From JAJDAH01 sp964487605 (GTDB taxonomy: Bacteria; Myxococcota_A; Polyangia; Polyangiales; Polyangiaceae): a stretch of 64,000 nt of DNA. Position 1 is the first letter of the stretch, and each line of letters starts with the position of its first letter. Location of the stretch: positions 62,001-126,000 of the forward strand of contig CAZARU010000002.1 in assembly GCA_964487605.1 (NCBI GenBank), read 5' to 3'. A model generated the notes under the pieces. It did no database searches. It saw only the letters and a list, made by a program, of their open reading frames with translations, and was not told where the DNA came from. The position numbers were made by a program, and so were the translations under genes. Positions 7,173 to 16,633 of the stretch are shown in pieces.

Positions 7173-9419
7173 ATGCTCCTCGCGCGCGTGGCCGTGCCGG
7201 TGCCGCTCGGGCAGGCGTTCACGTATCGGGTCGAGCCCGCGCAGGCGCGTGGTGTGGTTCGCGGCGCGCGCGTGCTCTGCGACTTCGGCCGCCGGCGCGT
7301 CCTCGGGGTCGTGCTGGACGTTGAGGATCGCGAGCCCGAGATCGAGGTGGGGAAGCTCCGCCCGGTCCGGGCCGTCGTGGATGACGAACCCGTGGTACCC
7401 GACGAGCTGCTTTCCTTCCTGGTGGAGGTGGCGAGGTACTACGTCGCCCCCATCGGCGAGGTGATGCGTCTGGCGCTGCCCGCCGTGGAGCGGCGCACGA
7501 CGCGAGCGCTCGGCGGCGCCACCGCGCTCGGCTCGGCGAAGGTCAAGGCGGTCGGCGGCAGGCTCGTGCAGTCGGTGCGTCTCGCCGAATCCTCCGTCGA
7601 TTCGACGCGCCTCCGCGGTCAAGCGGCCGAGATCGTCGGCCACCTGTCCGAGCGGGGTCCGTGCCTCGTGAGCGACCTGGCGAGGTCGTGGGGCAACGCT
7701 CGGAGCGTCGTCAAGCGGCTCGCGGCCCAGGGCGTCGTCGAGGTCACGAGCGCAGAGCTGGACGTCGATCCGTACTTCGCCGCTCCGGCCAACCGCGACG
7801 TCCCGCCGGACCTGACGGAGCCCCAGGCCCGCGCCGTCGAGGCGATCCGGGCGCCCCTGGAGTCCGGGGCGGGGGGCGCCTTCCTGCTCCACGGTGTCAC
7901 CGCCTCGGGCAAGACCGAGGTCTACCTGCGCGCGGCGGCCCGCTGCCTGGAGCTCGGCGGCGGCGCCATCGTCCTGGTCCCGGAGATCGCGCTGACTCCG
8001 CAGCTCGTGTCCCGTTTCCGCGCTCGTCTGGGCGACGCCATCGCGGTGCTGCACAGCGGCCTGTCGGATCGAGAGCGCCACGCCATGTGGAAGCAGCTAC
8101 GCGCCGGTGCGCTACGCGTCGCCGTGGGAGCTCGGTCGGCCCTCTTCGCGCCCGTGGAGGGCCTCAGGCTGCTCTGCGTGGACGAGGAGCACGACTCGTC
8201 GTTCAAGCAAGAGGACGGCGTGCGCTACCACGGGCGCGACATGGCCCTGTTGCGCGCGCACCGTGCGGGTGCCGTCTGCGTGCTCGGCTCGGCCACTCCT
8301 TCCCTCGAGTCGGTGGCGCTCGCGGAGCGCGGACGGATCACGAAGCTCGATCTCCCCGACCGCGCCCGGACCACGGCGCTCCTGCCTCGCGTGGAGATCA
8401 TCGACCTGCGACGGGCCGGCCCCGGTCCCACCAACGAACGCCTGCTGAGTCTTCCGCTGCACCGCGCCCTCGAGGGCGTTCTGAAGGCCCGGGAGCAGGC
8501 CATCCTCTTCCTCAACCGGCGCGGCTTCGCTCCCAGCATCGTCTGCGACGAGTGCGGTGGAGTCGCCGAGTGCGACGCCTGCTCCGTCGCCCTGACGTAC
8601 CACCGGGCCCGCCACGTCGTGCGCTGCCACTACTGCGACTTCGAGGCGCCGTTCGGTGGGCGCTGCGGACACTGCAAGAGCGATCGAGTCGCGCAGGAGG
8701 GCGCGGGGACGGAACGCATCGAGAACGCCCTCGCGAAGGCGTTCCCGGCGGCGCGCATCGGGCGGCTCGATCGCGACGTTGCTGCGGGCGCGAAGAGCGA
8801 GAAGGTCCTCGACCGCATGCGCGACCGCGAAATCGACGTGCTGGTGGGCACCCAGATGGTCACCAAGGGCCACGACCTTCCGGCGGTCACCCTCGTGGGC
8901 GTGCTGAACGCGGACGCGGCGCTGTCGATGCCCGATTTCCGCGCGGCGGAGCGCACGTTCCAGCTCCTGGTACAGGTGGCAGGGCGCGCGGGACGCGGCG
9001 ACACGCCCGGGACGGTCATCATCCAGACGCGGCTTCCGGAGCACGCGGCCATCGTGCTGGCCAGTCGTCACGACGTGAACGGCTTTCTGGCGCGAGAGAC
9101 GATCGATCGACGCGAGCTCCGCTACCCGCCCTACGCGCACCTCGCCCTCGTCCGGGTCGATGCCCTGGACGAAGCCGTCGCGCGCGACGCTGCCGAAGGT
9201 CTGGCGCGCGTGGCGCGCGTGGCCGCGGGCGCCGGCGCGGAGATCCTGGGCCCGGCGCCCGCGCCGCTCGCGCGACTCAGGAACCGCTGGCGCTTCCGTT
9301 TCATGGTGCGCGCCGAAGTCCGCAGGGCCATGCGCCCCGCGCTCCTCGCGGTGGCTCGCGCACCGGTCGATCGCAGGGTCCACGTCGCGCTCGACGTCGA
9401 TCCGGTCAGCATGCTGTAG
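7173..9419 (+). CDS. priA: Primosomal replication-restart helicase PriA
   Basis: The 748-residue protein is the superfamily 2 DNA helicase that recognises stalled forks and reloads the replisome. The N-terminal fork-binding domain starts LLARVAVPVPLGQAFTYRV. The helicase core shows Walker A GVTASGKTE, Walker B DEEHD followed by SSFKQEDGVRYHGRDMAL, and motif III LGSATPSLES. The zinc-binding insert has eight Cys (CDECGGVAECDAC and CHYCDF...CGHC), needed for primosome assembly. Motifs V and VI (VGTQMVTKGHD and QVAGRAGRG) are intact. I chose ATG 7173 because it begins exactly where the conserved domain begins; the open frame extends 207 codons upstream, but that part is a shadow of the kinase gene. 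Confidence 0.97.
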   Translation: MLLARVAVPVPLGQAFTYRVEPAQARGVVRGARVLCDFGRRRVLGVVLDVEDREPEIEVGKLRPVRAVVDDEPVVPDELLSFLVEVARYYVAPIGEVMRLALPAVERRTTRALGGATALGSAKVKAVGGRLVQSVRLAESSVDSTRLRGQAAEIVGHLSERGPCLVSDLARSWGNARSVVKRLAAQGVVEVTSAELDVDPYFAAPANRDVPPDLTEPQARAVEAIRAPLESGAGGAFLLHGVTASGKTEVYLRAAARCLELGGGAIVLVPEIALTPQLVSRFRARLGDAIAVLHSGLSDRERHAMWKQLRAGALRVAVGARSALFAPVEGLRLLCVDEEHDSSFKQEDGVRYHGRDMALLRAHRAGAVCVLGSATPSLESVALAERGRITKLDLPDRARTTALLPRVEIIDLRRAGPGPTNERLLSLPLHRALEGVLKAREQAILFLNRRGFAPSIVCDECGGVAECDACSVALTYHRARHVVRCHYCDFEAPFGGRCGHCKSDRVAQEGAGTERIENALAKAFPAARIGRLDRDVAAGAKSEKVLDRMRDREIDVLVGTQMVTKGHDLPAVTLVGVLNADAALSMPDFRAAERTFQLLVQVAGRAGRGDTPGTVIIQTRLPEHAAIVLASRHDVNGFLARETIDRRELRYPPYAHLALVRVDALDEAVARDAAEGLARVARVAAGAGAEILGPAPAPLARLRNRWRFRFMVRAEVRRAMRPALLAVARAPVDRRVHVALDVDPVSML

Positions 9420-9495
9420 GGCCATCCCGCGCCCCGGCCTGGTTTCCACGCGGACCATCACCGTTCCTTGCCGGGGCTTTCGCGGCGAACTACGC

Positions 9496-9500
9496 AGGGG
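9496..9500 (+). promoter_or_regulatory. Ribosome binding site for the barrel protein
   Basis: AGGGG ends 6 nt before ATG 9507. It supports that start over an in-frame ATG at 9468, which would place 13 residues in front of the signal peptide. Confidence 0.6.
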
Positions 9501-9506
9501 TCGTCG

Positions 9507-10052
9507 ATGCGTCCGCCCTTTCGGTTGATCGCCGCGGCCGCCGCGTGCGTCGCCCTGCTGTCGAGCCTGCGCGCCGAGGCCTTCGAGCGGCAGTGGCGCG
9601 TGGGAGCCGGCGTGGGTCTCGCGGGGCTGACGGAGTTCCAGGGAGCGTTCTCGTCACCGGCGTTCGGCGTTCACGGCGCGTACGGGGTGTCCGACATGTT
9701 CGACGTCATGGCCGACGTCGTCGCGTCGTCCCATTCCCTGGTCGAGCGCGATCGGACCCTGCTCACCTCAGCTTCGGCCGGCATCGCGTACAAGCTCGAC
9801 GTCGTCGAGTGGGTTCCGTACTTCGGCGTCCTGGCGGGGTACTATCGATTCTCCGGGCCGCGCCCCGTTTCATCGCCGCATCAGGCCGGGGCTGGGCTCG
9901 TCATCGGGCTCGACTATGCGCTCCAGCGAGACTTCGGCGTGGGGGCCCAGCTTCGCTATCACGGGTTCATGGACGACCTGCCGGGCAGCCTGTTCGGTGG
10001 AGGACCGTACTTCACGACGCTCCTGCGCGGAGAGTACCGCTGGGGGTACTGA
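9507..10052 (+). CDS. Outer-membrane beta-barrel protein
   Basis: A 181-residue protein with a clear signal peptide (MRPPFRLIAAAAACVALL...RAEA). The mature part consists of alternating amphipathic strands with Gly and aromatic residues (WRVGAGVGLAGL, AFGVHGAYGVS, FDVMADVVASS, SASAGIAYKLD, VPYFGVLAGYYRF, AGAGLVIGLDYAL, FGVGAQLRYHGF) and ends in an aromatic strand GEYRWGY. That fits a small eight-stranded OmpA/OmpW-like outer-membrane barrel. The terminal Tyr fits recognition by the Bam machinery. No specific family or ligand can be named. Confidence 0.75.
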   Translation: MRPPFRLIAAAAACVALLSSLRAEAFERQWRVGAGVGLAGLTEFQGAFSSPAFGVHGAYGVSDMFDVMADVVASSHSLVERDRTLLTSASAGIAYKLDVVEWVPYFGVLAGYYRFSGPRPVSSPHQAGAGLVIGLDYALQRDFGVGAQLRYHGFMDDLPGSLFGGGPYFTTLLRGEYRWGY

Positions 10053-10268
10053 GCGGGTGCCCGCCACCTCGGTGCAGCGAGGCATCCCCGCCGGCGAGTT
10101 CGAGCGCCGGGGCGCGCAGGAAGGCCACCGCGGCCGCGCCCACGGTGCCGAAGGCGAAGTCGAGAGCAAAAGTTGGACGGTCCGGCCGCGCTTGCTAGAC
10201 CGTCGAACGTCGGCGTGCTCCGAGACGGCGGGCTCGACGTCGCGGGGATCGCGCCGGCGGTACGCGAC

Positions 10269-12569
10269 ATGACCGCCACCATCGCCCATCCACCGTCGCA
10301 CGCCACGTCGAGGCGCGTATTCGCCGGCGCGGTCGCGATGGCGTTCGCCCTCGGCGCGTGCACCACCTGCTCACCGAGCGCCGCACCCCTGGCGAGCACG
10401 TCGTCCGTCATCGCCCCCGCGACCACGCCCCCGCCGGCCGCGGCGCCCGATGCCGGTACCGTGCGCGCGTTCGCCGACGCCGTGCGTTCGGGCGACCACG
10501 AGACCGCGGCGCGACGAATCGACGCCCTGGGCGAGTCCGAGCGGAAGAGCGCGGAGGTGCGATACGCCCGCGCGCGCATCGCCCACGCGCTCGGTGATCA
10601 CGCGCGCGTCGTGCAGGAGCTCTCCGACCTGGAGAAGCACCTCCCCATCGTCGTCGACGACATTGCCGAGCTTCGCGCCGCCGCGCAGCTCGAGGTGGGG
10701 CCGCATGCTGCGGCTGCGGCCCACTTCGCCGGCCGAAGCGACGCGGCGTCGCTGGTGCGCGCCACGCTGGCGTTCGAGCGCGCGGGCGATCTGGACAAGG
10801 CTCGGGTCACGGTGGAGCGCGCCGTGACGGTCGCCTCGGCCGAAAAGAAGGGAAGACGCGACCAGGAAGCCGAGGCGCGTGCCGCCCGCGCGCGCCTCGC
10901 AGAAGCCCGCAAGGACGAAGCGAGCGCCGTCGCCGATCTGCTCTGGCTGGCCACGGTGGCGCCCGCGGCGCCCGCGGCGGCGGACGCCGATGAGCGACTG
11001 AGCGCACTGCGTCCCGCGGGCGAGGGCCTCACGCGCCGTCAGCGCATGGCGCGCGCCCTCGTCTTCGCCGAGGAGGGCGACGTGAAGCGGGTCGAACGCG
11101 AACTCGCGCGCATGGACGGTGCTCCCGGACCCGAGCCGTCGCGCGCGGAGCTCGCCTACGTGCGCGCGTGGGCGCTGTACACCGCTCGGGCCGACTACCC
11201 TCGCGCCGCCGACCTCTTCACCGAAGCCTCCAGGGGCGGCTCGGCGAACCCTGCGCGAGACCGCTTCTACGCCGCCCGCGCGCTCTCTCGCGCGCACCGC
11301 GACGACGATGCGCTCGAAGGATACCGCTTCGTTGCGAAGACCTACCCGCGGAGTTCGTACGCCGAGAACGCGCGGTACCTCGCGGCGCGTCTTCACTACA
11401 TTTCGGGTCGATGGGACGACGCCGAGCGGGCGTACGAAGCCTACCTCGACGGGCACCGGAAGCGCGGCCGCTACGTCGCCGCAGCCCGCTACGAGCTCGC
11501 CGTCACGCTCCTCGCCGCGGAGCGTGGGAGTCGTGCTGCCAAGGCCCTTTCGAAGCTCCGCGACGACGCCAAGGACGCGCGCGACGACGCGACGCTCGCA
11601 CACCTCGAAGGCGTCGCCCATGCGGTCGCCGGTCGGGGCGAAGCGGCCGCGAAGCGGTTCGAGGAGGTCATCCGGTCGCAGCCGCTGTCCTTCGCCGCGC
11701 TCGCCTCCGCCGCGCGGCTTCATTCGATGAAGAAGACGCCACCGCCTCCCATCCCCGCGAACGACTCCAAGGCCGCGCCCGGAGGCCTCGACGTCGAGCT
11801 TCCTCCGCGCGCCGCGCTGTTCGCCCGCCTCGGCTTCGACGCCGACGCGGAAGAGGAGCTCCGCACGCAGGAGGAGCGGATCAAGCGCCAGTACGAACCC
11901 CGTGGCGACGAGGCGCTGTGCGCGGCCTACGGCAAGCTCGAGCGCGCCGCGCGTCGCTACCGCGTGGGGCAGCGCGCGGTCCGGTGGGCGGCGCTGGTCC
12001 AGGCTCCGTCGGATGCGACGCAATGGACGTGGGACTGTCTGTACCCGCGCCCCCACGCGGAAGTGGTGTCCACCGCGGCGAAGGAGTGGAACCTCGAGGC
12101 GGACCTCGTGTACGCGATCATCCGTCAGGAGAGCGCCTTCCAGCCCGACGTCGTGTCTTCGGCGCGCGCCGTCGGGTTGATGCAGCTCATCCCGCCGACC
12201 GCGGCCAGCGTCGCCACGGAGCTTTCGGTGGCCTACGATCCGCAGAAGCTGACGACGCCGCACTACAACGTCCGCTTCGGGTCGTACTACCTGCGCAAGG
12301 TGCTCGATACCTTCGGCGGCCGGGTCGAGCTCGCCGCCGCGGCCTACAACGCGGGGCCCACCGCCGTGACCCGGTGGCTCGAGAGCGGGGAGGCGCTTCC
12401 CCTCGACGTCTGGGTCGCGCGCATCCCCTACGGCGAGACGCGGAAGTACGTGGATCGTGTCGTCGGAAACCTGGCGCGCTACGCCTACCTCGCGGGCGGT
12501 GAAGCGAGCGTTCCGCGCCTCAACCTGGAAATCCCCAAGGGACTGCGCGCCGCGGACGGCGCGTACTGA
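10269..12569 (+). CDS. Slt-type lytic murein transglycosylase, lipoprotein
   Basis: A 766-residue soluble-lytic-transglycosylase-like enzyme that would cleave MurNAc-GlcNAc bonds in the periplasm. Starting from ATG 10269 gives a lipobox (ALGAC); the open frame begins at 10173, but the extra 32 residues do not look like a signal sequence. The long central part (about residues 70-560) is alpha-helical, TPR-like and Ala/Arg-rich, resembling the Slt70 superhelical doughnut. The catalytic SLT domain is C-terminal: IIRQESAFQPDVVSSARAVG contains the catalytic Glu, followed by GLMQLIPPTA, GSYYLRKVL and AAAYNAGPTAV. It stands alone between envelope genes. Confidence 0.92.
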   Translation: MTATIAHPPSHATSRRVFAGAVAMAFALGACTTCSPSAAPLASTSSVIAPATTPPPAAAPDAGTVRAFADAVRSGDHETAARRIDALGESERKSAEVRYARARIAHALGDHARVVQELSDLEKHLPIVVDDIAELRAAAQLEVGPHAAAAAHFAGRSDAASLVRATLAFERAGDLDKARVTVERAVTVASAEKKGRRDQEAEARAARARLAEARKDEASAVADLLWLATVAPAAPAAADADERLSALRPAGEGLTRRQRMARALVFAEEGDVKRVERELARMDGAPGPEPSRAELAYVRAWALYTARADYPRAADLFTEASRGGSANPARDRFYAARALSRAHRDDDALEGYRFVAKTYPRSSYAENARYLAARLHYISGRWDDAERAYEAYLDGHRKRGRYVAAARYELAVTLLAAERGSRAAKALSKLRDDAKDARDDATLAHLEGVAHAVAGRGEAAAKRFEEVIRSQPLSFAALASAARLHSMKKTPPPPIPANDSKAAPGGLDVELPPRAALFARLGFDADAEEELRTQEERIKRQYEPRGDEALCAAYGKLERAARRYRVGQRAVRWAALVQAPSDATQWTWDCLYPRPHAEVVSTAAKEWNLEADLVYAIIRQESAFQPDVVSSARAVGLMQLIPPTAASVATELSVAYDPQKLTTPHYNVRFGSYYLRKVLDTFGGRVELAAAAYNAGPTAVTRWLESGEALPLDVWVARIPYGETRKYVDRVVGNLARYAYLAGGEASVPRLNLEIPKGLRAADGAY

Positions 12570-12709
12570 CCCGTCCGGGGATGGGTCGAGCCCAGCCGAA
12601 GTCCACCCCGACGCTGCCCTTGCGCCTGCGGTCGCCCATCCGGTAAACGGACGCCGCCTAGCGTCCGCCACCCCTCCCCGGCGACGTCGGCAAGGAGCGC
12701 TGCCCCGCC

Positions 12710-13378
12710 ATGAGAACCCCCGCGATCCGTCCCTGGCTGTCGATGAGCCTCTTGACCCTCGGCTGCGGTGCTGCAGCGCCGGAGCCCGAAGCGCCGGCGG
12801 CCGCCGCACCGACGCCCGCGAAGGCCGAGCCCGCCGCTCCCGCCTCGACCGAGCCCGCCGCTGCCGTCCCAGCCGCCGAGCCCGCTCCGGTGGCGGCCCC
12901 CACGCCAGAGCCGGTCAGCAAACCGAGTCGCCTCCCCATCGACACCATCGCCGCGCCCAAGGTGGCCTACGTCCTCAACTACGGGTCGTCGCGCGTGAGC
13001 GAGGTCGCCGAGGCGAAATGCACGGCGGAGGCGGAGGGCGACGGCGCCGCGAAGGCCGCCTGCCTCGAGAAGGCGCGCGCCGAAGTGGGAGCCGACGTCG
13101 TTCGGTTCACGAGGGACAAGCAGGAGAAGCTCTGGTGGCTCACGTACCAGCGCAAGAAGGGGACCCTGGTGGCGCTCCACAAGACTCCCGTCGAGCTCAC
13201 CGAGACCGAGAACACCGTGACCGTGAAGATTCTCGGCGAGGACAAGGACCCGCGCGTGCTGTTCGCGCAGAAGAAGTCGTTCGTGGTCTCGGTCCCGAAC
13301 GACTACTCCCTCGAGATCGACGATCCCAGGCTCGGGAGGCTCGTCTACGACGCAAAGGTCGATCTGCTCGGTGATTGA
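12710..13378 (+). CDS. Hypothetical lipoprotein with Ala/Pro-rich linker
   Basis: A 222-residue protein with a short signal peptide ending LLTLGC (lipobox), then about 60 residues of Ala/Pro/Glu linker (PAAAVPAAEPAPVAAPTPEP). The C-terminal domain starts near IDTIAAPKVAYVLNYGSS. It is mixed alpha/beta with two Cys and contains LWWLTYQRKKGTLVALHKTP and ILGEDKDPRVLFAQKKSF. I do not recognise the domain. Its stop lies 73 bp before the next lipoprotein start, so the two may be co-transcribed. Confidence 0.78.
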   Translation: MRTPAIRPWLSMSLLTLGCGAAAPEPEAPAAAAPTPAKAEPAAPASTEPAAAVPAAEPAPVAAPTPEPVSKPSRLPIDTIAAPKVAYVLNYGSSRVSEVAEAKCTAEAEGDGAAKAACLEKARAEVGADVVRFTRDKQEKLWWLTYQRKKGTLVALHKTPVELTETENTVTVKILGEDKDPRVLFAQKKSFVVSVPNDYSLEIDDPRLGRLVYDAKVDLLGD

Positions 13379-13451
13379 AGGATCTTCGGGGGGAACCGTC
13401 CCGGCGTGCCCCGGAGCGGAAGGATCCCGTGGACGGGCGCGTACCACGGCC

Positions 13452-14390
13452 ATGCTCCGTCCTCTCTGCTTCGTCGCCGCCCTCGTTCCAGGGCTCGCCG
13501 CCGTCGCATCTTGCGGTGGATCGAGCGGCGGTCAGGCCGGTCCAGTCGGGATGGATTCGCTGCCGGGCGAGATGGCCAGTGCCTACTGTGGCGTGGTGGG
13601 ACCGTGCTGTCGCGAGGCGGGACGCTCGTTCGACGCCGGTACGTGCCGTCTGGTCTTCGAGGGACTGTTCCGGCAGGAGTTCTCGGAGGCGCGCCCGGAG
13701 AACTACGCGTACGACGCCAACGCGGCGGCGAGCTGCGTCGCAGAGGTGCGGGCGAGTGCGGGACAGTGCGTGCTCGAGACGGGGGTCGGTAGTGGCGCGG
13801 GCTGCGACGCGGCGTTCTCGGGCAAGCTCGCGCCGGGCGCCTCCTGCAGATCGGGCATCGAGTGCGCGCGCCCGGACGCCGGCGACTCCGACTGCGACGA
13901 AGTGAACGGACGACGGGTGTGCGTGCACGAGCGCCGCGGCGTGGAGGGAGACGCCTGCGAGTGGACGTGCACGGAGTCCGGCGGTTCTCGCTCGTGCGCC
14001 GGACGGGGGTCCTCGGGAGACGAGGCGCCGATTCGGACGCACTGCTTCACCAACGACGGGCTCCACTGCTCCGACGAGGGCCGGTGCGCCGTCCAGGGTG
14101 CCGAGGGGGACCCGTGCTCCGGTGACGATGACGGCTGCGAGCCCGGACTTCACTGCGATGGCACGGCGTGCGCGCCCCGCATCGCCGCCGGTGGAGAGTG
14201 CCGCTACGACGGATGCGTCGATGGGCACTTCTGCAAGGAGGGAGTGTGCGATCCGCAGAAGGCCGCCGGCGCGTCGTGCACGGAGTTCGACGAGTGCCTG
14301 GAAGGCTACTGCGAGTCCGGGACGTGCTCGGAGGGCGGCGGCCTGGGCGATCTCGGCGTCGGGTTGCTCTGCGGGCTCGCCGGCGGCTGA
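13452..14390 (+). CDS. Cys-rich lipoprotein
   Basis: A 312-residue exported protein. ATG 13452 gives the signal peptide MLRPLCFVAALVPGLAAVASC with a lipobox; the longer open frame from 13371 would put 27 unrelated residues in front. The mature part is rich in Cys (about 30) in short units such as GASCRSGIECARPDAGDSDC and GGECRYDGCVDGHFCKEGVC, resembling the dickkopf-like Cys-rich units common in myxobacterial surface proteins. The C-terminus is a short Gly/Leu-rich tail. Disulfide-stabilised surface or periplasmic location is likely; no enzymatic motif is visible. Confidence 0.8.
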   Translation: MLRPLCFVAALVPGLAAVASCGGSSGGQAGPVGMDSLPGEMASAYCGVVGPCCREAGRSFDAGTCRLVFEGLFRQEFSEARPENYAYDANAAASCVAEVRASAGQCVLETGVGSGAGCDAAFSGKLAPGASCRSGIECARPDAGDSDCDEVNGRRVCVHERRGVEGDACEWTCTESGGSRSCAGRGSSGDEAPIRTHCFTNDGLHCSDEGRCAVQGAEGDPCSGDDDGCEPGLHCDGTACAPRIAAGGECRYDGCVDGHFCKEGVCDPQKAAGASCTEFDECLEGYCESGTCSEGGGLGDLGVGLLCGLAGG

Positions 14391-14531
14391 GATTCGCCGT
14401 TTCGCCGCGCGAGCGTCCATTGGACGTCGCTGTCCTTGCCCGCATTCCAGGTCGGCGGGGCGCGCCATCGCCTATACTTCCGGTGGTCACGCGCCCGGCG
14501 ACGCGCAGCGACCGAGAGGAGCGGCGGAGCG

Positions 14532-16448
14532 ATGAGACCCGATAACGCGCTGGCGACGGTGGTGCTGCTCGGCGCCGGCCTGGGGACGCTCGACGCCTGC
14601 TCCGCGAACAGCAGCGGGAGCCAGCACCGGGGCAGCGCCGGGGGCACGTCCGGTTCGGGTGCAACCGGCGGGGCCGGAGCGGGTGGCCTGACGCTCGACG
14701 GAGGAGGAGCGAGTGGTATCGGCGGGCTCGGGGGCTCCGGGGCGGTCGGCGGCAGCGGCGGCGGCGGTCCGATGAACATCGACACGTGTCCCGGGCCGCT
14801 CGATGCGGCGACGGTCGCGTCCCTCGAGACGGGGGGGCCCGTCGCATCGGGCATGAGGTACCTCTACCCGTATCACCGCACCGTGTTTCCGCGCGGCATG
14901 CTGCCCCCGGTGCTCCAGTGGCAGGAGGCGCCCGGTGGCACGAGCGCCGGCCTGCTGCGTCTGACCTCGAACAAGTTCGCGTACAAGGGCTGCATCACGC
15001 CCACGGCGCCGGGGCAGTTCGCGATCCCCCAGAACGTGTGGGACGCGGCGACGGGCAACAGCGAGGGAGCCAGCGACCCGCTCCGCGTGCAGCTCACGAC
15101 GAGCGGCGGCGGCGGCGTCAGCGGTCCCATCGAAATGGAGCTCGTCATCGCCCTCGCGAGCCTCAAGGGGGCGATCTACTACAACACGTACAACTCGCCG
15201 CAGAACGCCAACAACGGCGCGGTCATGCGCCTGCTCGCGAGCGCGCCGAGTCCCACGCCGTACCTGTCCATCGCGGGCATCGCGCCGCTCGGTCCCTGCG
15301 TCAGCTGTCACTCACTGAGCGCAGACGGCTCGACCATGCTGGCGGCGAACCACTTCTATCCCGCGGGCCCGTACACGAGCCACGCGTTCGACGTGCAGAG
15401 CGGCCCGCCGCAGAACCCGCCTGCGTTGCCTGCGCCACCGGCGACCCTGGACGAGGCGGGGTTCGCGGGCATCTACCCCGACGGCTCGCGGTTCCTGACG
15501 ACGGGGTCGCCCTCGATGACGTCGCTGATTCCGTTCCCCGCCGGACCCGGGAACGTCGTCGGCATGGTCGGTCCCAAGACGTCGCGACTCTTTCGCGTGT
15601 CCGACGGGATGCAGCTCCCGGCGCCGGGGTGGGACGGCACCATCCAGTTCGCGAAGATGCCGATGTTCTCGCCGAACGGCGACAAGGTCGTGTTCAATCA
15701 CCACGAAGACTCCAACGGGCACTCCCTCGCCGTGATGGACTTCGATGCCGCGACCAACACCTTCTCCGCCTATCGGCGGATCGCGCAGGATCCCATCGGC
15801 TTCCCGTGCTGGCCGTTCTTCACCCCCGACTCCAAGGGCGTCGTGTACGCGCTGTCGAGCGTGGACGACTGCACGAGCGCCCATCCCGCGCGACCCTGGG
15901 TCGCCAAGAGCGACCTCTGGTACGTCGATCTGGCGAGCGCGACGGCGCGTCCACTCGCCGTGGCGGGTGGCTTCGCCGGCGGTTCCCCGTACGTGCCCTA
16001 TCCCGGTCGTGACGAGCACTGGGAGTACTTCCCGACGGTGAGCCCCGTGGCGGCAGGAGGCTACTTCTGGGTGTTCTTCACCAGCCGGCGCAACTACGGC
16101 AACACGATCGTCGCGAACGTCGAGGACGTGGCGACCAAGAAGATCTGGGTGGCGGCCATCGACATCGACGCGCCGCCGAACGCCGATCCGAGCCACCCCG
16201 CGTTCTACCTGCCCGGTCAGGAGATCCAGAGCGGCAACATCCGTGCGTTCGCCGCGCTCGAGCCGTGCCGTGGGGACGGCCAGGGCTGCTCGTCGGGCGT
16301 GGACTGTTGCTGCGGCGGGTGTGAAGGGGGTGTCTGTGGCTGCCCCATGGGCTGCTCGAAGATCGACGAGAAGTGCACGACGGCCGCCGACTGCTGCGAG
16401 CCCTCCGCTCAGTGCATCGGCGGGTTCTGCGCTCTCGTCGTGAAGTGA
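14532..16448 (+). CDS. Beta-propeller lipoprotein with one CXXCH motif and Cys-rich tail
   Basis: A 638-residue protein. ATG 14532 gives a signal peptide ending TLDAC, then a Gly/Ser-rich linker (about residues 30-85). The body has TolB/PD40-like blades (FSPNGDKVVFNHHEDSNGHS, FFTPDSKGVVYALSS, YFPTVSPVAAGGYFWVFFTS). A single GPCVSCHSLSADGS segment around 15293-15330 is a CXXCH motif, which binds heme covalently in c-type cytochromes. The last ~60 residues hold about 15 Cys (CSSGVDCCCGGCEGG and CGCPMGCSK). The combination suggests a surface or periplasmic protein; actual heme attachment is inference, since one CXXCH can occur by chance. Confidence 0.8.
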   Translation: MRPDNALATVVLLGAGLGTLDACSANSSGSQHRGSAGGTSGSGATGGAGAGGLTLDGGGASGIGGLGGSGAVGGSGGGGPMNIDTCPGPLDAATVASLETGGPVASGMRYLYPYHRTVFPRGMLPPVLQWQEAPGGTSAGLLRLTSNKFAYKGCITPTAPGQFAIPQNVWDAATGNSEGASDPLRVQLTTSGGGGVSGPIEMELVIALASLKGAIYYNTYNSPQNANNGAVMRLLASAPSPTPYLSIAGIAPLGPCVSCHSLSADGSTMLAANHFYPAGPYTSHAFDVQSGPPQNPPALPAPPATLDEAGFAGIYPDGSRFLTTGSPSMTSLIPFPAGPGNVVGMVGPKTSRLFRVSDGMQLPAPGWDGTIQFAKMPMFSPNGDKVVFNHHEDSNGHSLAVMDFDAATNTFSAYRRIAQDPIGFPCWPFFTPDSKGVVYALSSVDDCTSAHPARPWVAKSDLWYVDLASATARPLAVAGGFAGGSPYVPYPGRDEHWEYFPTVSPVAAGGYFWVFFTSRRNYGNTIVANVEDVATKKIWVAAIDIDAPPNADPSHPAFYLPGQEIQSGNIRAFAALEPCRGDGQGCSSGVDCCCGGCEGGVCGCPMGCSKIDEKCTTAADCCEPSAQCIGGFCALVVK

Positions 16449-16459
16449 GCCGGCGCCCG

Positions 16460-16505
16460 AGGGGCCCCGCTGCCCGAGGGGTGCGGCTCCGGATCCGGGG
16501 CCCCT
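16460..16505. terminator. Inverted repeat after the propeller lipoprotein (terminator candidate)
   Basis: AGGGGCCCCG at 16460-16469 is repeated inverted as CGGGGCCCCT at 16496-16505, with a 26-nt loop, starting 12 nt after the stop codon. A 10-bp all-GC stem directly after a gene suggests a terminator or a 3'-end-protecting hairpin. There is no T-tract, so it is not a canonical intrinsic terminator. Confidence 0.4.
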
Positions 16506-16594
16506 GAGGGGGTCGTTCGGCGCCAGCTCCGGCGGTTTTCTCGGGGAAAAGGCAATCGAAGGAGGTTCGGGGGGCCGCGCCTTCACTTTGTTGA

Positions 16595-16623
16595 TTGACA
16601 GTCTAAACTGTCACAGTTATAAC
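16595..16623 (+). promoter_or_regulatory. Near-consensus sigma-70-type promoter for the diiron oxygenase gene
   Basis: TTGACA (16595-16600) and TATAAC (16618-16623) are separated by exactly 17 bp. This matches the housekeeping consensus at eleven of twelve positions, in a region that is strikingly AT-rich for this chromosome. The expected start of transcription, about 7 nt after the -10 box, falls at about 16630-16634, that is on the GTG/ATG start codon, so the transcript should be leaderless. Confidence 0.75.
16596..16617. promoter_or_regulatory. Overlapping palindromic operators in the promoter spacer
   Basis: TGACAGTctaaACTGTCA (16596-16613) is a perfect inverted repeat with 7-bp arms and a 4-bp spacer. 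It shares its right arm with a second palindrome, ACTGTcACAGT (16607-16617). Three ACAGT/ACTGT half-sites in alternating orientation therefore fill the -35 box and most of the spacer up to the -10 box. Occupation should block or reshape RNA polymerase binding. The MerR-family protein encoded just downstream is the obvious candidate ligand, but this is inferred. Confidence 0.65.
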
Positions 16624-16633
16624 CGTCCCTGTG

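Noticed and set aside
11168..12502. Second plus-strand frame of 444 codons in the transglycosylase region
   Set aside because: Arg-rich shadow frame; the alternative frame contains the SLT catalytic motif ESAFQP and NAGP.
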